A DNA stretch of 64,000 bases from Dromiciops gliroides (taxonomy: Eukaryota > Chordata > Mammalia > Microbiotheria > Microbiotheriidae), in contig NC_057861.1 of the NCBI RefSeq assembly GCF_019393635.1, forward strand, positions 191,472,026-191,536,025. The letters are read 5' to 3'. This document shows, in pieces, positions 33,930 through 45,734 of the stretch. Position 1 is the stretch's first letter; each line of letters begins with the position of its first letter. A model generated the notes under the pieces. It did no database searches. It worked only from the letters and a program-made list of their open reading frames with translations, and had not been told where the DNA came from. The position numbers were made by a program, and so were the translations under genes.

Positions 33930-34330
33930 TGTACAAACGGCCGGCTACACAACCCCTTTGCTCAGGAGCTAGTGTGGCATTCCTATCCCGAATCCTGAGG
34001 AAGTTAAATTCCCAAGAAGAGGGAGGGAGAGGGACGAGGGAAGCATGGGGACGAGTAGTACGTGGGCGAAGCTCGAAACTTACAAACTCGGAGAGAGCCC
34101 GCGCGCTTGGGGTATCGAAGTCAGCCATCCGTAACCTCTCGCTGCGTAGCCCCCTTACGGGGTCGGCCCTGGCGTCGCCCGGCAGCCCAAAGGTGTTGAC
34201 GAGAAGCAACAGCCAGGAAGCCCTTGGAGCTCCCTCCGCCGGAGCTAACACAGGCGGCGTCCAGAGCAGCAGCCACCCACTCTCCTGCTGGTGGAAGGCA
34301 ACACCCGCCGAATGACATAGCACCCGCCAA
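33930..34330 (-). promoter_or_regulatory. HSBP1L1: CpG-rich promoter region of HSBP1L1
   Basis: The only clearly CpG-rich stretch of the window that is not inside a repeat, with many CG dinucleotides around 34030-34320. It covers the HSBP1L1 start codon at 34128. No TATA box is obvious. Transcription probably starts between 34150 and 34330 on the minus strand. A short ATG-GAG-TTG-AG|gtaatt on the opposite strand at 34385-34395 could mark divergent transcription but is not supported further. Confidence 0.6.
34084..34128 (-). CDS. HSBP1L1: HSBP1L1 coding exon 1 (codons 1-15)
   Basis: First coding exon of a heat-shock-factor-binding-protein-1-like protein on the minus strand. It reads MADFDTPSARALSEF and ends at TTT|gtaagt, a strong donor. 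The ATG lies inside a CpG-rich segment. The same frame is open further upstream, to a methionine at about 34323, but this ATG gives a product length matching the family (about 70 residues; human HSBP1L1 is about 74) and an N terminus of similar length and an 'RAL' shared with human as I recall it. The donor is phase 0 and joins directly to the GCA that starts exon 2. HSBP1-family proteins are small nuclear or cytoplasmic coiled coils; HSBP1 itself binds HSF1 trimers, and the role of the L1 paralogue is little known. Confidence 0.8.
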
Positions 34331-35689
34331 CACTACCAGAGTCTAACAGCTCTTCTTGCCCTCCTTCCTCTTCCTGGTGCTGTGATGGAGTTGAGGTAAT
34401 TCCCACTTACCTTATTTATAAACCCCAAGACGAAATATCCCAACGTGAATGTTAATGAGCTCTTCGAGTGCTATGAGCAAGCACATCTACCTGTGCCAAG
34501 ATCGAGTTTAAAAAAGATTCTCGCTGGGAAAAAGTCTCACCCAAACTCCTGATTTCCCCCAAGACCCTACCTACTGTAATAGGTGTCGAGGAGTGAACAC
34601 TCAACATGTGAGTAATAGCCGGGAGGGAGATACTTGAAGCTTGTGGTTTGCAAAGTAAAATGCTAATACGGACCTGTATCCGCTCACGATAATTTAACCT
34701 GAAGCAAAAAGAAAAATAAGAATTAGAACTCAAAAACTTAACTCCTACACTTTTCACCTCAAATGACCTGAGGGGGAGGGGGAAAAAAAAAAAGCAAAGT
34801 AAGGAACATTTAATTCCCAAGCGAGGTTAAAGAGCTTTAAAAATAACAACAACAACAAAACATTTTTTAAATGAACACACCCAAATCCAGTGGCTGGCTC
34901 CTCTGATCTGGCAAGTCAAATCAGGAAGGAGATAATCTCTGGAGGAAATGACTACTCTTGTGAAGGGTAGGAGAAAATGAGTGTAAGGGTGTAATTGGTT
35001 GTTACCTTGTATGTTTTCATTTGACTTCATATTTGTTGTGCTGGGAGGGGTTGTTGTCTTCTAAAGCTGAATACTAGGCCCTCCCTTTGACTAAAACTAG
35101 GAACCCATCAGGTTTTGCAGCCTAACACAGAAAGCTTCTTTAATAGCTTGGTGGACTGCCAAGTAATGAGTTGTGGTTTCTATTCTTACATCACAAATGA
35201 TTAAAGATGTGACCTGAAGGGGGCTGGTAGCCTGAAAGAATGTGATTTGGTTTTTATTCAAAATGGGTGCCATTTTTAATCTCCTACCTTGTCATGAACC
35301 ACAAACCATTTCTTGAAGTGGGGTTGTTCAGATTTGTGTATAATCCCCAAATCAAGAAATAGTCTCTTGATATTTGGTTGCTCTACCCAACTCCCCACAC
35401 AAAGCCTGAAGTATCCAGCCTTGTATTCAACATTGTAGTAACCCAGTTGCAGAGGCAATCAAGCCACCGCCCATCCCAACCAACCCTGTGCGCTTAACAC
35501 ATACCTGCAATTAGATCCAACTCTAAATGCAATTTGGAAACCCCTACATATACCTAATTTGGATTTCATTTGAGATACTGTCTACGAGACTTGTAGAATT
35601 CATTTCTTTTTCCTGTTGGTGACAAACTCGGTGCTACTTAAACGCAATGAGAAAGGAACTATTTGGATTGGTCATGAATATTCCGTGGG

Positions 35690-36100
35690 GGGGAGGGGGG
35701 TTGTGGTGGTTCTTGGGTATTCCTCAATAAAGAATTACACTCTTGTACACAGTTCAATTAGAATTAAAGTGGTCTTTTATTTGGTGTTAGGAAAGTAACT
35801 GAGTGGGAAGTCAAAGACATCACCCCTCAGGGAGGAGGGCTTAGAAACATTCTCCTCCTGGAACAGAAGGAAGGCAAAAGCTTTTATGGAGAGATGGAGG
35901 GGCCACTTGAAAACTGGAAAGTTCTCTTGTGGGGTAGGGTGGGGAAAGCTTGGATGCTTGTCATATTCCTGAGGGTCAAGGTGGATTTTTTTGAAACGAT
36001 GGTCCTGACCTTTGGGGTTATCTCTGTCTCCTAGCTCTGGAAAAATGCTGTCTGCCTCCAGAAAAAGACCTGATGACATCTGAACACAGACCAAAGCATA
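35690..36100 (-). mobile_element. Possible ERV LTR relic
   Basis: G-rich start, TTTATT (minus-strand AATAAA) in 'ggtcttttatttggtg', and a purine-rich body resembling other marsupial LTRs in style. Borders not found. Confidence 0.3.
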
Positions 36101-36104
36101 CTAT

Positions 36105-36300
36105 TTTTTTCATTTTCATTTATCCCTTTTTTTCTTTTTTTGGTTTGAATTTTCTTCTACAGAATGACTGATATGAAAATATGTTTCACATGATTGCATG
36201 TGTATAACCTATATCAGATTGCTTACTATCTCAGGAAGGGGGATGGGAGGAAGGGAGAGACAGAATTTGGAACTCAAAACTTTTTTAATAAAAGATTAAA
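36105..36300 (+). mobile_element. L1 3'UTR fragment
   Basis: 'tataacctatatcagattgcttac…gaatttggaactcaaaactt' is the forward L1 3' end, with AATAAA and an A-rich end. Confidence 0.8.
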
Positions 36301-36309
36301 ATTGTTTTT

Positions 36310-37215
36310 ACATGCAATGGAGTAGAAAAAAATATTTTTTCAAAGTTTGACTGCTATGAATTTCACTGTATTACACTGCAGAGATCAAAGAAAGAGAAGA
36401 ATCTATGTGTATGAAATATTTATAGCATCTTTTTTATGGTAGCAAAGAATTGGAAACTGAGGAGTGCCCATCATTTGGGAAATGATGAACAAATTATGGT
36501 ATATATGTACAATTCCAAAGGGCTCATGATGAAACATTCTACCCATCTCCAGACAGTCCTTCCTTCTCCTTCCTTCCCTCTTTCCTTCCTTCCTTCCTTC
36601 CCTCTTTCCTTCCTTCCTTCCCTCTTTCTTTCCTTCCTTCCTTTCTTTATTTCTCTTTGTTTGTTTGTTTGTTTCTTTCCTTCTTTTACCTGACTAAGGT
36701 GGCAATTTGTTTTGCATGACTACACATGTAATCGGTTTTGGTTTTTTCTTACCTTCTCTATGGAGAAGAGGAGAGAATTTGGAACTGAAAGTAAAATAAA
36801 TGTAAACATTTTTTTAAAGTATGGTATTTGAAAGTGATGAAATACTGTTTTACTGCAAGAAATGATGAATAAGTTGGTTTCAGAAAAGCCTTGGAACTTT
36901 GGTATGAACCAATGTAAAGTGAAGTGAGCAGAACCAGAACCATTTGTAAAGATGAACAACTTTGAAAGACTTAGTAACTAATCAACACAATTGCTAAACA
37001 CAGTTGCAAAGGACTCATGATGAAAAGTGGTATCCATGTTGAGTTAGAGAACTGATGGACTCAGAATGCAGAACGAAGATGCTTTCTTTTGTTTTGCTTT
37101 GGCTTTGGGGGCATGACCAATGTGGGCATTTGTTTTGCTTGCCTTCTCAAAGCGGGAGATGGGAGGAAAAGAATTCAAAACTGAAAATTTAAAGATTGAA
37201 TCGATTAAAAAAACC
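36310..37215 (+). mobile_element. Old L1 3'-end fragment with embedded microsatellite
   Basis: 'tttatggtagcaaagaattggaaactga' (ORF2 end), then 'agtgaagtgagcagaaccagaacca' and the 3'UTR 'gaattcaaaactgaaaattt'. More diverged than the other copies. Confidence 0.75.
36557..36690. repeat. (CCTT)n / polypyrimidine microsatellite
   Basis: Long TTCC/TTTC tract within the L1 fragment. Confidence 0.9.
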
Positions 37216-37439
37216 CAGAAAACCAGCATTGTAGAAAATACCAAGTCAACACTCACTCTCTCCTTTAGAATTTTCTCAAAATTCATTCTTACTACTATGC
37301 AACCTTTCCGGATTGACTCATGACTAAAAGCATGTCTTCCCTTCACACCCCTGCCCCCTGCTGGAGAAGGAGAATGCTCAAAGAAAGGTATTGAATGAAA
37401 CTGGCACTCCATCCACAAGGCAGGTCATAGACCATAGAC

Positions 37440-37560
37440 TGTTCACATTGGAAAGGAACTTAGGATCATCTACCTAACTTCCTCATTTTATAAATGAAGA
37501 AACAGGTGCAGAAGAAGTGAAATGACTTGTTCAAGGTCACACAGTCAATAATTTCTAGTC
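37440..37560 (-). repeat. MIR relic
   Basis: 'tttataaatgaagaaacaggtgcagaagaagtgaaatgacttgttcaaggtcacacag'. Confidence 0.7.
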
Positions 37561-38159
37561 TACCATCTCATTTTGCATATTCCCTTGCTTACTTTATTTC
37601 ACTTTAATTTTAGGATCATGAGACAAGCATCACCTGTCCTGTCACCTTCCTGATATCCTAGTAGCACTGACATCAGTATAAATCTGTAAAAATAAGGGAC
37701 ATTCTACTAAGGTAGAATGGAGACAGATCCAGTATCATGGAAGTGAGAGTCTTTTTTAACATAATTTTAGTTGATAAAATAGTCAGTTTCAGAAACTATA
37801 TGGAAGAATCAAAACATCTAAGACGTGATGGGTAATATGAACTGGTTTATTTAAGATTATTTTAAACATTTATTATCTTTCTATTACATGGACTTTAATT
37901 ATAAACAATTGCATTTTGCTTTTGTTTTTGTTTTTATCCTGTTCTAGATTTATGATTGTATTGATGTGGGGCATACCCTCTACTAAAAGATCTGTAACTG
38001 AAAGTCTTAGAGGGTGATTAGATTAAGTGACTTGCTCATGCCCTACTAGCTAGTATGTATCACAGGCAAAACTTTGAACCCACCTCTTTGTAAATTACTC
38101 CACTATTATAAATATCACAAACATGTATGTGTATATATAGAAATATGTATGTACTTATA

Positions 38160-38835
38160 GATAGTTAGGGATAGGAACTGAACCTGTATTTCCATTAATA
38201 TGGGGAAATCCCTGATAAGGAAGCCTCCCTTAATCAATACAGTTTGGTACCTTCTTAAAAGATCTAAGGACAGACACCTGTTCTCAAGTTCTTATTAGAA
38301 GTGATTCCTGACTTAACTGTAAATCCAGAGGTATACAGTTTCCTCATGAGAAGCTACGGATTGGACAAAGATGTTGCTTCTGCAAAAGCTCCATATGAGG
38401 AAATGAAAGCCAAGAATATAAAGATGGACAATATATTTCTAAAACAGTACGCTGTTCTACTGAAGAATGCTGACATTCCTGTCCCTTTCACCAAACCCCC
38501 TGAAAGCTTCAAATTCTACATAGAGCAATTGAAGAAAGAAGCACAAACCCCTTTGTGAGGTGGTGGGATTGCACATGGCTTAGCTTCTATTAATTCTGTG
38601 ATGGAAACATTGTTTTAAAATGTATTTGTCAGGGAAAAAAATGGGAAATAATTTTGTTTATGTACTTTTATTTACTGAATCTGCCATGGGTTCAACATGT
38701 GTTGACTGTATTGTTAATAAATTCAACATGTTTAACTCTAAAAAAAAAATGTATAATCTTAGAGAATTTTCTACCCTAGAGCACTGAGGGGTTAGGGGAC
38801 TTTCTTGCCCAAGGCCACAAGCTAGTATATGTGTA
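38160..38835 (-). repeat. MIR-type relic split by the retrocopy
   Basis: Left part 38160-38275 ('ggaactgaacctgtatttcc…') resembles the relic at 26.44 kb. The matching right part resumes after the A-run at about 38755 ('ctagagcactgaggggttagg…gcccaaggccac'). Confidence 0.55.
38285..38755 (+). pseudogene. Processed retrocopy of a PPR-protein mRNA 3' end, probably LRPPRC
   Basis: A 5'-truncated, intronless copy of an mRNA 3' end. The frame KFLLEVIPDLTVNPEVY… continues for about 90 codons without a stop to ...EQLKKEAQTPL-TGA at 38556-38558. It contains a pentatricopeptide-type helix pair (YSFLMRSYGLDKDVASAK, then APYEEMKAKNI) and a C terminus with PVPFTKPPESFKFYIEQL, which I associate with the C terminus of LRPPRC, the mitochondrial mRNA-stability factor. 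A 3'UTR of about 160 bases ends with AATAAA (near 38717) and a run of A at about 38741-38749, the hallmarks of L1-mediated retrotransposition. It sits inside a MIR-type element split at about 38.27 and 38.75 kb. Identity with LRPPRC is from memory; the retrocopy nature is seen directly. Confidence 0.7.
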
Positions 38836-38905
38836 TATATACATATATGTATACACACATCCATATTATATGTGTATATGTATATATGACCACATATATA
38901 TAGTA
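38828..38905. repeat. TATG/CATA simple repeat
   Basis: Degenerate tatatacatatatgtata tract. Confidence 0.7.
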
Positions 38906-39039
38906 ATTTGGCTTTGTATTTGAAGGAAATTTCTATTTCATGAGACTTTTTCATGAGGCTCCTTCCTTGACTAAACAGTTAAGGTGAAATTCAATGAAGA
39001 TCTCAATTAGTGGGGTGGATGTTAAAGACATTTTAGAGG

Positions 39040-39400
39040 TAGAATCCACAGCCCAACTACTCTGCAATCCAGTGATAATGACCTTGCTATTCATTGTACA
39101 AGACATTTCATCTCCTGATTCCATGCATTTTCACTGGCTGTCTCCCATGCCTGCAATTCTCTGTCTCTTTATTTCTGCTTGTTCGCTTCCCTAGTTTTTC
39201 TTCATGTCCCAATTAAAATCCTAATGCTAGTGAATTTCTCCTATTGATTTTCTCCAATTTATCCTGTATAAACAATATCTTGTTTGTATGTAGTTGTCTA
39301 TGTTGTCTCCCTCTTTAGATTGAGTTCCTCTTGAGCAGGGACCCTTTTGTCTTTGTTTGGAGCCCCAACACCTAGAAATGTGGTAAATTAGATTGAAAAG
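39040..39400 (+). repeat. L2 relic
   Basis: 'gattgagttcctcttgagcagggacccttttgtctttgtttggagcccc': L2 3' signature. Confidence 0.65.
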
Positions 39401-39719
39401 CTGGTTTCTGCAGGAACGTGATGAATTTGGTTAGGAATACATTAAGTTTGAGGTGTTAGTTAGATCTCCATATAGATATATTGAGCAGGCAGTAAGAAAT
39501 ATGTACCTTACCTGTGCCAGGGTGGGTGCAGTAGCCAACTTATACAGTGTTACTAAAATTTCAATATGATAATTTGCACCTCAGGAATCAGCAAATATTA
39601 TAAAATCAGGGCCTCATTTATTGTTTTGTTGCTTGTATAGACTTTACAATGTTATGGACAAGGTGTGTATAATAAGATTAAACTTTAAACTGTGTTAAAA
39701 TAAAACCCCTGTGAATTGT

Positions 39720-39883
39720 TTTGTTTTTGTTGTTTTGCTTTTTTTTTGCAGGGCAATGAGGGTTAAGTGACTAGCCCAGGGTCACACAACTAGTAAGTGT
39801 CAAATGTCTGAGGTCAGATTTTAACTCAGGTCATCCTGAATCTAGGTCCGGTGCTTTATCCACTGCGCCATCTAGCTGCCCCC
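39720..39883 (-). repeat. Short marsupial SINE
   Basis: Reverse copy flanked by 'tgtgaattgtt' and 'agtgaactgtt'. Confidence 0.91.
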
Positions 39884-39894
39884 TCCAGTGAACT

Positions 39895-40450
39895 GTTAAA
39901 ATGGAAGGAACCCCAGGTCTAAAAAGGGAACCTGGAATGAACCAGAGTCTATCACAGTTTACAACAATTATAAATGCATTTATTGCCTGAGAAGGAGCTT
40001 TCAAGCTGTAGCAGTGAGACAAGGTTCATATTTAGTTGGAGGGGAGTTGGAAAGGGTGAGATATTTATACATTTTTTGAGGTATTTAGGATTTATGGTTA
40101 AGTCAGGAATAAGGGAGAAACACAATAAATTGGGAAGTCAGGCAGGAACTAGAGGCCTAGGGAGAAAATGACTGTAAGTACAATAAATCAGAAAGTAGGA
40201 TGTTTGCCACTCTTTAGCTAAGTCAAGAACCAAGATGTCTGCCTCCCCTTAGATAAGTCAGAAACCAAGACTCTGAGCTGGTCAAGGATGGTTTCAGCAG
40301 TTTCAGGCATCTCTGAGTTCAGCTAAAGTTTAATTCACAAAGGATCATTGGTATGTCAAGCAGCCTTGGGCATCAGAAGTCCTCTTGATTGGCTAGTTGT
40401 CATGCTACTCCATTGTCTGATTTCCCTGTGAAAAAGGGAAGCTCTAGCAT
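39895..40450 (-). mobile_element. Possible ERV LTR relic
   Basis: TTTATT in 'atgcatttattgcctg' (minus-strand AATAAA) and a body with repeated 'aagtcaggaat / aagtcagaaacc' units. Borders not resolved; no genes. Confidence 0.3.
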
Positions 40451-40559
40451 ATTTAATTGGTTAGTGCAAGCATTACAGATCACATGTTCCCAAATGTGTC
40501 AGGCTTACCATTATTATTATTATTATTATTGAACCTAGCAGCACACTCCTGGTTTACTC

Positions 40560-40760
40560 CCTCTTTTCCATTCTTGAATGAAGTGTGTCAGTCTGCTGCC
40601 ATACTGGACACCAGGTATGAATGGTGTCTTTCATTAGAATGTAAACTTTTGGAGGGCAAGGATTATTTTTTACTTTTGTATTTGTATCTGCAGGGCTTAG
40701 CACATTGCTTGGCACACAGTAAATGCTTTTTTTTTTCATTCATTCAGCCACTGTTATATA
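40560..40760 (+). repeat. L2 3'-end relic
   Basis: 'gaatgtaaacttttggagggcaaggatt…agggcttagcacattgcttggcacacagtaaatgc'. Confidence 0.7.
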
Positions 40761-41664
40761 GTAGCAATAGCTTTCTTTCAAGGCAAATTGTTTGTCTTTG
40801 GCTTTCTGGCATTAAAATATTTGGTGGCTCAACCTAGTCAATACCTTGGCCAGTAGCCTTGTCTATTATTGCTGCCTACTGCTGGTATTGTTGCTGCTGC
40901 TGCCAAGAAAGAAGTGGTCATTGCTGTAAATTGCTTCAGAGAATCAGAGTCTTTGAATTTGGTGATGGAGTTCATTGGTAACCTTCAAAAGAGCAGTTTC
41001 CATATAGCAGTGAGAGCAGATACCAGATTGTAAAGGATTAAGATGTGAAAGTGAAATAGAACTATAAATTACTCTTTCAAGAAGTTTGATGGTATAAAGG
41101 GAATGATAACTATTATGCAGCTAGAGGGAAGATGGAAAGTTTTGGACTAGAGGAGACCTGAGTATGTTTCTAGGCAGAAGAGAAAGAATCAATAGGGAGA
41201 GGGCAAGATTGAATTTTTAAAGCATTTTAAAATTTTATTTGGGGCTTACATATAAAAAGACAAAAAATAATCTCCACGTACACAATATAACACAAAAAGA
41301 GAATTGAATATGAAACCATGAATCTCCATTTCACACTGTTTACTTAAAAAAAACCCTATGTAATAAGTACTACACATAATTTTCAAAGCTACCCTGATTT
41401 TCTGTGCTTCCCTCTCAGTTGTTTTCTGCATTGTACTTTTTTTTTCCTCCCTCCCTCTCCACTATAAACTTGAGAAGGCCACCATTAGACACCTATATTA
41501 TAGATTGAATATGTTAAAGAAAAACAAAGGGGGGATAATGGATAGAACAAAATACTAAAGAAAGTAGGAAGGGGATGAGATCAAGAGTAGAGGTGTGTAT
41601 TGTAGGGAATTGGGAAGAAAGACACTTCTATAGACTAAAATAAAGAAAAATCAATGTATGAAAT

Positions 41665-41891
41665 GGGGCATCTAGGTGGTGCAGTGGATAGAGCACTGGG
41701 TTTGTAATCAGGAAGACCTGAGCTCCAATCCAGGCTCAGAAACTTCCTACCTGTGTGATCTCAAGCAAGTCGCTTCTGTCATTGGAGAAGGAAGTGGCAA
41801 ACCACTCCAGTATCTTTGCCAAGAAAACCCTATGGTAGGCCTTTAAGATCATGAAGAGTCAGACATAATTGAAACATGACTGAATAACAAC
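41665..41891 (+). repeat. Long-form marsupial SINE
   Basis: Includes 'gaaggaagtggcaaaccactccagtatctttgcc' and the 'gaagagtcagacataattgaaac' end. The surrounding 40.8-43.05 kb shows no gene. Confidence 0.82.
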
Positions 41892-43057
41892 AATATATGG
41901 AAGCGAAATAAACACAAGGATTCAATATATACAATGACTACAGTAATGTAAACAGAGCAACAATCAAAACTGATCAGAGTGGATTAACTGAATAGGGAGC
42001 ACCTTCTACATCTTGAGTTTGGTCTAGGTAAAGTCTCCCTGACTGAGGCCAGAGCAGTTCCTTTTGTGTGAAATTGAGTTCTTTGAGAAGAACGTCAGCA
42101 ACTGGATCTTCAACAGGTGTCAACCAGTGGTTTAGCATTTGTGGGTTCAACAATAACTAAGCCAAATTATGGAGTTCTGCTGGCTAAGTTCTGACAGAGG
42201 CTAGGAGACAACTGTTTAGAGGGACCCTTTGTTCAACCTGTTTTTCCTTAAATTATTCCACAGAATTCCCTGTCTTTTACAGATGGAGAGAGATATAATG
42301 ATTTGGGGAAGGATAGAACTGTGCTGGGTAGGAATAAGGGCACTGGAGGAGATAACTGGGCAAGGTGTGAATAATAAAGGATGTTGGCGGTAGAGAGAGA
42401 CTGGAATCACTTGGCATGGATTAGATGTCGAGTAGAAAGAATTATGTTACTGGAGGTATTCATAGAACTAAGCAGATTAAAGGTTCCAGCTGGAATATTG
42501 GCATGCAGTTATTCCTACAAGCTACATCCTCCAAATCTGTCGTGTTGGTTTACCTTGATCTAGCATTTCCTACTCCTGTTCTGATGGCATATATCAATAT
42601 AATTTCCCCCTGCTTGCTGATTTTATCTTCTACAAAACAGCAAAATGAAGCAACTGGGGTCCATTAGAATAAGTTTTGTTACTACTCATTAAATGCTGTT
42701 TAAACATTTAAAGTTTGAAGTCCAACACGATACCCTGTTCAAACCACACAGACATGGAAAATAGCTGCTATAAAAGGCTGTAATACATAACCTGATTGCT
42801 ACCAGGGTGTAGTGTAACAAGTTAACTATACCTTATAACCCCACTATTTTTTTCTCACTAGAAAGCCCCAAGCCTCAGCTCACCTGATTTGCTATCCAGG
42901 TTTCTCAATGCCACTACTTCTTACTTCTTGGACTTTCTAAACCTTTATGTCCCCTTTGGGCAGTAGACCAAAGGATATTCTCTACCCCTTCTGTTCTCTA
43001 ATCGCAATACAACAACGTCTTCAAGATTTCAACAAGATTTACCATGTGTGCAGACAA

Positions 43058-43283
43058 GGGCAGCTAGATGGTGCAGAGGACAGAGTGCTAGGTCTGGAGT
43101 CAGGAAGACTCATCTTCTTGAGTTCAAATCTGCCTTCTGACACTTATTAGCTCTGTGACCCTAGGCGAGTCACTTAGCCCTGTTAGCCTCAGTTTCTCAT
43201 CTATAAAATGAACTGCAGAAGGAAATGGCAAACCACTCCAGTATCTTTACCAAGAAAACCACAACTTAAATGACTGAACAAAT
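43058..43283 (+). repeat. Long-form marsupial SINE
   Basis: Head to 3' module, flanked by 'aacaagattt' and 'aacaagatct'. Confidence 0.85.
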
Positions 43284-43304
43284 TGCAAACAAGATCTTAC
43301 AGCG

Positions 43305-43525
43305 TAAAGAATACTAGACTAGGAATCAAGAAATCCCAGTTCAAGCCCCAGCTCTGCCATTAAGCAGCCGTATGCTCTTGGGAAGTTATTTTCCCTCTCT
43401 TAGCTTTTATGTCTTTATAAAATAGGGATAATCTTACCTGTGGGACCTATTTCAATGATCTCTTGTGAGACTCAAATGAGATAATATATAAAAAGCACAT
43501 GGGCAACTTTAGAGTATCATGTAAA
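43305..43525 (+). repeat. MIR relic
   Basis: 'ctagactaggaatcaagaaatcccagttcaagccccagctctgcc…gagataatatataaaaagcac'. Confidence 0.75.
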
Positions 43526-44089
43526 TGTTAGTTTTTACTGTTATTCATCTCATTCTCATCTTTTCTGATGAAATTCAAATGCAAATGGTCCTGGGACAAA
43601 TTGCTACCCTGTTATTATTCTTTTATGTTCATATATTCTATAGACTATTACAGAGTTGGATAAAATAACTGTTTTTTTTTTCCAATGGAAATTTTGAAAT
43701 GACCCGAGGTGTTTTTTTTTTTTAAATAAGTACCACGTTATATTTTGGAATTGGGAATTTCTGTAATTAGAAAGGATTGAGATGTAGGCTTACTGGAAGC
43801 ATCATTAAGATAACTCTAGCAGCTGATAGAACAATGGAAATGCTATTCATCTCAGTCTGATTTGATGTAATTTTAATTTTTTCTTCATCTATATTAATTT
43901 TTTTTTGCTACAACATAACTTGGAGATTATGTGTATTTGGTATGGTGACAGCTATTAAAAATATAGTATTTAAATGTTTATGGAATCTTTGTCCAGGCAG
44001 TTGTCAAAAAGAGTTCTGCCTCTGATAATGGTCTGCTTCCAGTGCCATTTATTTGTTGAATTCTCAAAGACATTTTGAGATCAGTATTT

Positions 44090-44311
44090 GTTGTGCCATT
44101 CATTTGTGTCAAACTCTTTGTGACCCCCACTTGGAGTTTTCTTGGCAAAGATACTGGAGTGTTTTATCATTTTCTTCTCCACCTCATTTTACAGGGTTAA
44201 GTGACTTGCCCAGGGTCACATATCTAACCTAAGTGTCTAAGGTTAGATTTGAACTCAAATAATCCTGACTCCAGGTTGGCATTCTATCCACTGCATCACC
44301 TAACTGCCCAT
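44090..44311 (-). repeat. Long-form marsupial SINE
   Basis: Reverse copy: 'gtgacccccacttggagttttcttggcaaagatactggag…cacctaactgccca'. Confidence 0.82.
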
Positions 44312-44740
44312 TTGTAATGTGGGGATTTATCTTCTGTTGTGAAAGCTGGCAAATATCTGATGTATAATTCTAGCCACCAGATTATTTTTTGTTATTTAAT
44401 AGGTGATAATTTGCAGCCTGCAGTGATATATTGCAATTTCTTCTTTCTTTGTATAATCTGCACTGACAATTCTCTCTTACTGAATTGCCATTATAAACAC
44501 CTTCATTTCTATAGGCAAATCTTCAAGGCCTGTTGTGGGTTTTTTGTTTTGTTTTGTTTTTTGGTAAACGTGCTTTTGGGTGAATTAATGTGGGTATTTT
44601 GATTCTGTTCTGAGATTTTATCTATTTCATGAACTCTATTCAGAGATACACTATTTTTGGTTACATTTGATAAATCTAATGGTATTTATTTATTGTCAGT
44701 CTTTACAATGGATTGGTAAAATGATGTCTACTTCTTATTC

Positions 44741-44891
44741 TTTTTTTTTTTTTTTGGTGAGGCAATTGGGATTAAGTGACTTGCCCAGGGTCACACAGCT
44801 AGTAAGTGTTAAGTGTCTGAGGCCGGATTTGAACTCAGGTACTCCTGAATCCAGGGCCAGTGCTTTATCCACTGTGCCATCTAGCTGCCCC
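44741..44891 (-). repeat. Short marsupial SINE
   Basis: Reverse copy; 'aatgtctact' and 'attctt' on both sides. Confidence 0.93.
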
Positions 44892-44984
44892 AATGTCTAC
44901 TTATTCTTAAAAAATTTCTTTAAGTTTTTACCTGTTTATCATGTTCTGAGAGACTATATGATTATTTATTATTATTATTATTAT

Positions 44985-45640
44985 TAGTCTTTGACCTATA
45001 AGATTTGGTTTTGGCTATGATGTTCCTGGAAGTTTTCATTTTGGGATCTTTTTCAGGAGGTAAATTCTTTATATTTCCACTTTGTCCTCTTGTTCTAATA
45101 TGTTAAGGTAGCTATCTTTTATTATTTCTTGAAATATGATATCAACATCCTTTTTTGCAGCCATGGCTTTCAGGGAATCCAATGATTTTTCAGTTTTTTC
45201 TCCTTGATTTTTCTTCTAGGTCAGTTGTTTTTTTATATGAAATACCTTATGTTTTCTTCTATTTTGTTAATCTCTTGACTGTTTTAATGTTTCTTGTCAT
45301 CTCATAAATTCACTAACTTCTGTTTTCAAAGAATCTGAGGTTTTCTACCTCTCATACTAAGTTATTAATTCTTTTTCCAAATCTCTGCTCCAAATCTCGT
45401 TTCTTTCCCAAAACTTTCCTTTATTATTATTATTTCCTCTATTATTTCATTTATATCATTTTTAGCTATTTAACTCTTGTTTCTTTTCTTCTAAGAATTC
45501 TAATTAATCAAAAGCTGTACTTTTCTTTGAGCTTTGCTTTTAGTTAATTTGGAATTATTCTTCTCTTCTGGATTGTGTCTTGGGCATCTCTGGTATCATA
45601 ACTATTTTTGTTTACTCAATTTTTTAGCTTTCCTTCCTGA
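44985..45640 (-). mobile_element. L1 ORF1 fragment, decayed
   Basis: On the minus strand it parallels the ORF1 copy at 50.5-50.9 kb: 'gattccctgaaagccatgg', 'atatttcaagaaataat', 'attagaacaagaggac' and 'atgaaaacttccaggaacat' have direct counterparts there. Several stops; not functional. Confidence 0.75.
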
Positions 45641-45734
45641 TTTGGACTTCCTTTTGGGATTAATCTCTGCTCACTTCTGATGGGATTGTGGGAAGAAAAG
45701 AAGGAAGAGACATAGGAATGGGAGGATTGGGGTA

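Larger units (their letters stand above)
34400..38280. other. Intergenic segment upstream of HSBP1L1
   Basis: No coding exon recognised. 34.4-35.65 kb looks unique. Two old L1 pieces, a CCTT microsatellite, an LTR-like stretch and a MIR relic follow, listed separately. Confidence 0.5.

Noticed and set aside
33925..34323. Overlapping 128-132 codon frames on both strands in the CpG-rich block
   Set aside because: High GC content depletes stops; only the short MADF… start is tied to a splice donor and a protein family. The long frames have no recognised homology.
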